A DNA stretch of 23,713 nucleotides, taken from contig JAFYAB010000040.1 in NCBI GenBank assembly GCA_017540945.1, positions 1-23,713 on the forward strand, written 5' to 3'. A program made the position numbers and the translations under genes. Source of the DNA: Oscillospiraceae bacterium. GTDB taxonomy: Bacteria > Bacillota_A > Clostridia > Oscillospirales > Oscillospiraceae. Below are positions 20,718-23,713 of this stretch, piece by piece. How positions within the stretch are numbered: position 1 is the stretch's first letter; each line of letters opens with the position of its first letter. The notes under the pieces were generated by a model, which had not been told where the DNA came from, searched no databases, and worked only from the letters and a program-made list of their open reading frames with translations.

Positions 20718-22261
20718 AGGCGGGAGCGGGCGGCGTCCAGGAGGGCGGTTTTTTCGTTGGGCAGCTCGCCGGACAGGACGGCCTCCAGCAGAGCGTTCAG
20801 GGTTTTGCCGACGGCAGGGCCCTTGGGGAAGCCCAATTTGAGCAGATCATTCCCGTTGACGGCCAGATCCTTCAGAGAAAAGACGGCCTCCTGAGCCAGC
20901 AGCTCCCGGGCCAGGGCCCCGAGGCGGTCGCAGGCGGCGGCCCGGCCCCGATAGTCCGGGTGGTGGGCCAGGGCGTCGGCCCGCTTCAGATCCAGCAGCC
21001 GGAAGAAGTCCTCCTCCCCCAGCTTCCCGATCAATTTCCGGATCGCGTGCTCCGCTGCAGCGTTATCATCTCCCGGTGCCTCTGGGTGGCGCACACTGTG
21101 CGCCGCTACAGGCGGGTCGATCGGATAATCGTGGAGCTCCACCAGCAGACCGACCCGGCGGACGGTATCCTTGTCAAACCGCAGACGCGTCAGGGCCGCC
21201 CGGGCCAGCTCGGCGCCGGGCCTGGCGTGGCCGTAGAAGTGGCCCCGGCCCGCGTCGTCCACCGTGAAGCAGGCGGGCTTGCCCGCGTCGTGGAGCAGGG
21301 CCGCCCAGCGGGTGATTTTATCCGGGGGCACGGCAGCCGCGGCGACGGCGCTGTGCTCCAGCACGTCGTAACAGTGATAGGGGCTCCGCTGGTCCAGCCC
21401 CGCCATGGGGGCCAGCTCCGGCAGGGGCACCGCCAGGATGGGCCAGTATTCCGTCACGATTCGCCGGACCCCGGGGCCGCAGAGCAGCTTGGTCAGCTCC
21501 ACGGCGAGACGCTCCCGGCTCACCAGCTCCAGGGTGTCCCGCAGGGCGAAGGCCGCCTCCGCGGTGGCGGGGTCGATGGCAAAATCCAGCTGGGCGGCGA
21601 AGCGCAGGGCCCGGAGGATCCGCAGGGCGTCCTCCTCAAAGCGCTTGTACGGGTCCCCCACGCAGCGGATCAAACGCGCTTCCAGATCCGCCTGCCCGCC
21701 GAAGGGATCCACCAAGCCTTCCCCCTGGGGGGAGGGAGCCCCGTAGGGGCCGATGCCCACATCGGCCCGCACATTGGGGCGGATGCGGGGCGTATCGACC
21801 GGACACCAGGCCATGGCGTTGATGGTGAAATCCCGCCGGGCCAGGTCCTCCTCCAGGGAGCGGGAAAAGGCCACCGCGTCGGGGTGCCGATGGTCGGCAT
21901 AGCCCGCCTCCGTGCGGAAGGTGGTGATCTCCAGCGGCAGGCCCTCCAGAAGTACCGTGACGGTGCCGTGCTTCAGCCCCGTCTCGATGATCCGCTCCCC
22001 GGCGAAGACCGCCTCGGTCTGCTCCGGCAGGGCCGAGGTGGTGATGTCCCAGTCCCCGGGCTCCCGTCCCAGCAGGGCGTCCCGGACGCATCCGCCGACC
22101 AAATACGCTTCATAGCCCGCGGCGTTCAGCCGTTCCAGCGCTGCCAGCGCCGGGGCCGGCACCACCCCTGTAGGGACGGCACTCTGCCGTCCGCCGTCTC
22201 TTGCCGCCGTGTCGGAAGGGCCGATGTGGGCATCGGCCCCTACGGCGTTGTCCCCGCCCAT
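20714..22261 (-). CDS. cca: CCA-adding tRNA nucleotidyltransferase with HD domain, copy B, with different repeat insertions
   Basis: This 515-residue paralog of copy A has the same class II motifs (LVGGCVRDALLG, Asp70-Trp-Asp72, RRDFTINAMAW, EDALRILRALRFA) and HD domain (His324-Asp325). Start ATG 22261 overlaps the stop of the upstream YnbB-like gene, exactly as in copy A. About 33 residues after Met-Gly are encoded by two REP-like hairpins (VGADAHIGP and RQSAVPTG). The head-domain loop carries NVRADVGIGPYGAPSPQGEG (about 161-182), and the loop after PIDPP carries AAHSVRHPEAPGDDNAAA (about 382-402). All three sites match insertion sites in copy A, but the inserted repeats differ. Catalytic residues are intact in both copies, so neither looks like a pseudogene. 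Confidence 0.88.
   Translation of the reverse strand: MGGDNAVGADAHIGPSDTAARDGGRQSAVPTGVVPAPALAALERLNAAGYEAYLVGGCVRDALLGREPGDWDITTSALPEQTEAVFAGERIIETGLKHGTVTVLLEGLPLEITTFRTEAGYADHRHPDAVAFSRSLEEDLARRDFTINAMAWCPVDTPRIRPNVRADVGIGPYGAPSPQGEGLVDPFGGQADLEARLIRCVGDPYKRFEEDALRILRALRFAAQLDFAIDPATAEAAFALRDTLELVSRERLAVELTKLLCGPGVRRIVTEYWPILAVPLPELAPMAGLDQRSPYHCYDVLEHSAVAAAAVPPDKITRWAALLHDAGKPACFTVDDAGRGHFYGHARPGAELARAALTRLRFDKDTVRRVGLLVELHDYPIDPPVAAHSVRHPEAPGDDNAAAEHAIRKLIGKLGEEDFFRLLDLKRADALAHHPDYRGRAAACDRLGALARELLAQEAVFSLKDLAVNGNDLLKLGFPKGPAVGKTLNALLEAVLSGELPNEKTALLDAARSRL
21088..21109 (-). repeat. GTAG-foot REP-like hairpin inside cca-B (HD-region loop)
   Basis: On the minus strand GTAGC is followed by GGCGCACA/TGTGCGCC arms with one central base. 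It is translated in frame as part of AAHSVRHPE. Confidence 0.75.
21716..21738 (-). repeat. Remnant of the modular CCTTCCCC element inside cca-B
   Basis: On the minus strand, CTCCCTCCCCCCAGGGGGAA corresponds to the right half of the element at 5048-5087 in copy A and is translated as APSPQGEG in both. It was therefore present before the gene pair was duplicated. Confidence 0.7.
21743..21768 (+). repeat. GTAG-foot REP-like hairpin (CCGATG/CATCGG) inside cca-B head-domain loop
   Basis: It begins GTAGGGGCCGATGCCCACAT and closes on CGGCCC. Read on the minus strand it gives RADVGIGPYG. It sits directly beside the older CCTTCCCC remnant and is absent from copy A. Confidence 0.85.
22170..22192 (+). 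repeat. GTAG-foot REP-like hairpin (GACGGCA/TGCCGTC) in the cca-B leader
   Basis: GTAGG is followed by GACGGCA, CTC and TGCCGTC. It is translated on the minus strand as GRQSAVPTG near residue 24-32. It shares its stem with the element inside the pseudouridine synthase gene. Confidence 0.8.
22218..22243 (-). repeat. GTAG-foot REP-like hairpin (CCGATG/CATCGG) in the cca-B leader
   Basis: This is the same family as 21743-21768. Read on the minus strand from GTAGGGGCC it gives VGADAHIGP, within nine residues of the start codon. The two copies in this gene are therefore read in opposite element orientations. Confidence 0.85.
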
Positions 22262-23550
22262 CACAGGGCCTCCCGGGATACCAGCCCCGCGTTGACCATC
22301 TCCTGCAGCGACCGCAGGATGCCCAGCTTGGCGTGATACCAGGTCAGGCCGCCCTGGAAGTAGACCGCGTAGGGGGGGCGGATGGGGCCGTCCGCGGAGA
22401 GCTCGATGGAGGAGCCCTGGACAAAGGCGCCCGCGGCCATGATGACCTCGTCGTCGTAGCCCGGCATGGCCCAGGGGATGGGCTCCACATAGGAGTCCAC
22501 CGGGGCGGCGGCCTGGATGCCCTTGCAGAAGGCCCGCATCCCGGTCTCGGAGCCCAGCTCCACGGCCTGGATGATGTCGTGCCGGGGCTCGGCGGAGCCG
22601 GGGATCACCCGGAAGCCCAGACGCTCGTAGAGGGCGGCGGCGAAGATGGCGCCCTTCAGGGCTCCCGCCGTCACCGTGGGGGCCAGGAAAAGGCCCTGGT
22701 AGAAGCTGGGCAGGATGCCCAGATTGGCCCCCACCTCCTGGCCCAGGCCGGGGGCCGAGAGCCGGTAGGCGCAGCGCTCCACGCAGGCCTTGGTGCCCAC
22801 GATGTAGCCGCCGATGGGGGCCAGGCCGCCGCCGGGGTTCTTGATGAGGCTGCCCACGCACATGTCGGCCCCCACCTGGGAGGGCTCCAGCTCCTCCACG
22901 AACTCGCCGTAGCAGTTGTCCACCATCACCAGCAGCTCGGGCTTCATGGCCTTGCAGAAGGCGATCAGATCCCCGATCTGCTCCACGGAGAAGCTGGGCC
23001 GGGTGGCATAGCCCTTGGAGCGCTGGATGGTGATGAGCTTCGTCTTTTCATTGATCGCGGCGCAGATCCCGTCGTAATCGAAGCTGCCGTCGGGGCGCAG
23101 CTCCACCTGCCGGTAGCTGACCCCGTATTCCGCCAGGGAGCAGGGGGAGGGGCGGATGCCGATGACCTCCTGGAGGGTGTCGTAGGGGGCGCCCACGGGG
23201 GAGAGCAGCTCGTCCCCGGGCAGGAGGTTGGCGGAAAGAGCCACGGTCAGGGCATGGGTGCCGCAGGTGATCTGGGGCCGCACCAGGGCGGCCTCGGTGC
23301 CGAAGATGTGGGCGTAGACCTGCTCCAGCCGTTCCCGGCCCACGTCGTCGTAGCCGTAGCCCGTGGTGGCGGCAAAGCAGGCCGCGTCCACCCGGGCCTC
23401 CCGCATGGCCAGGATGACCTTGCCCTGGTTCAGCTCGGCCATCTCGTCAATGGCGGCAAAGCGGGGCTTCAATTCCTTCAGGGCCTTTTCCCCAAAGGCG
23501 TACACCTCCGGGGAGATGCCGTTTTTTTCATAAGTCTCTAACAGCGTCAT
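22261..23550 (-). CDS. YnbB-like PLP-dependent enzyme (methionine gamma-lyase / aluminium-resistance family), copy B
   Basis: 429 residues, co-linear with copy A and differing at only a few dozen positions by eye, mostly near the ends. The PLP-lysine motif SLIKNPGGG (Lys237), VDNCYGEFVEE and the other family strings are unchanged, so the enzyme should be active. Start ATG 23550 has AGAGGAAC upstream; the frame extends to 23592 but that part is flank. The stop TGA overlaps the cca-B ATG. Homology with copy A begins upstream at ACAAATCCCGA, where the repeat arrays of both copies end. No promoter is obvious; the repeats upstream (23594-23713) may be part of its leader. Confidence 0.9.
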   Translation of the reverse strand: MTLLETYEKNGISPEVYAFGEKALKELKPRFAAIDEMAELNQGKVILAMREARVDAACFAATTGYGYDDVGRERLEQVYAHIFGTEAALVRPQITCGTHALTVALSANLLPGDELLSPVGAPYDTLQEVIGIRPSPCSLAEYGVSYRQVELRPDGSFDYDGICAAINEKTKLITIQRSKGYATRPSFSVEQIGDLIAFCKAMKPELLVMVDNCYGEFVEELEPSQVGADMCVGSLIKNPGGGLAPIGGYIVGTKACVERCAYRLSAPGLGQEVGANLGILPSFYQGLFLAPTVTAGALKGAIFAAALYERLGFRVIPGSAEPRHDIIQAVELGSETGMRAFCKGIQAAAPVDSYVEPIPWAMPGYDDEVIMAAGAFVQGSSIELSADGPIRPPYAVYFQGGLTWYHAKLGILRSLQEMVNAGLVSREAL

Positions 23551-23593
23551 AGTTGTGTTCCTCTTGTGATCGTCGGGATTTGTCGAGATCATT

Positions 23594-23665
23594 CGTAGGG
23601 GCCGATGCCCACATCGGCCCTCACACCGATACGGGATAGGGCCGATGTGGGCATCGGCCCCTACG
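23594..23665. repeat. 72-base REP doublet with 18-base core, orientation 2
   Basis: The arms are as in 8011-8082 and the length is the same. The core TCACACCGATACGGGATA is the reverse complement of the core in the other copy, with one difference. The right flank (GAGC..CTCTGTCGTCGATAC) is in the same direction as there. Confidence 0.85.
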
Positions 23666-23690
23666 GAGCGACTCTGTCGTCGATACGTCC

Positions 23691-23713
23691 CCTCATCCGG
23701 CGCTTCGCGCCAC
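23691..23713 (+). repeat. Modular CCTTCCCC element, cut by the window end
   Basis: CCTCATCCGGCGCTTCGCGC is visible and the rest lies outside. It follows the 72-base doublet at the same spacing, within two or three bases, as at 8105. Confidence 0.7.

Noticed and set aside
20714..22861. cca-B as a 715-residue protein starting inside the YnbB-like gene
   Set aside because: The first 200 residues are the shadow of the PLP enzyme; the coupled ATG at 22261 is the supported start.

Overview
The window is chromosomal DNA, roughly 60-65 % GC by eye, and probably comes from a high-GC gut-type Clostridia (Oscillospirales/Oscillospiraceae-like). The gene set is Gram-positive housekeeping: a YnbB-like PLP enzyme, RNase Y, a maf-mreC-mreD-PBP2 cluster, a clostridial-type U32 protein and strong AGGAGG ribosome sites. 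This placement is inference, since there is no rRNA in the window. I see no tRNA, rRNA, CRISPR array, prophage or complete insertion sequence.

Layout. Plus strand: 3' part of topB (1-1543), a small membrane protein (1694-2320), msrA (2437-2940), then a coupled pair, YnbB-like PLP enzyme plus CCA-adding enzyme (3082-6146, copy A), ending at a terminator shared with rny. Minus strand: rny (6210-7760), with its own promoter and a possible leader attenuator. Plus: an RluD-type pseudouridine synthase (8187-9161). Next comes a divergent module: an XRE regulator (minus, 9258-9512) facing a giant FtsX-type ABC permease and its ATPase (plus, 9636-13777). Minus: a cell-wall/shape operon read as U32 hydroxylase-like protein, maf, mreC, mreD, mrdA (20237 down to 13932). 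Last, again on minus, is a second, diverged copy of the YnbB-CCA pair (copy B, 23550 down to 20714). Copies A and B are therefore an inverted duplication flanking about 14.5 kb.

The most unusual content is the repeats. Many short hairpins share a GTAG (rarely GGAG, GTAA or GCAG) foot followed by a stem whose sequence differs from family to family. Several are paired head to head, like REP doublets/REPINs. A second class is degenerate tandem arrays with a strict 7-base period but a different unit at each locus. A third is a modular element ending in a CCTTCCCC...GGGGAAGG hairpin. These elements do not only fill gaps. They are read in frame inside at least four proteins: both CCA-adding enzymes (start, head-domain loop and a helix-helix loop, in both paralogs), Maf (two sites) and the pseudouridine synthase. 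They also supply stop codons. Two copies of one 72-base REP doublet carry their 18-base core in opposite orientation within the same flanks.

Functionally the genes cover tRNA 3'-end maturation, RNA decay, RNA modification, methionine-sulfoxide repair, nucleotide-pool sanitation and the elongasome (MreC/MreD/PBP2; mreB is not in the window). There is also one probable stress- or peptide-responsive export or signalling ABC system under local XRE control.
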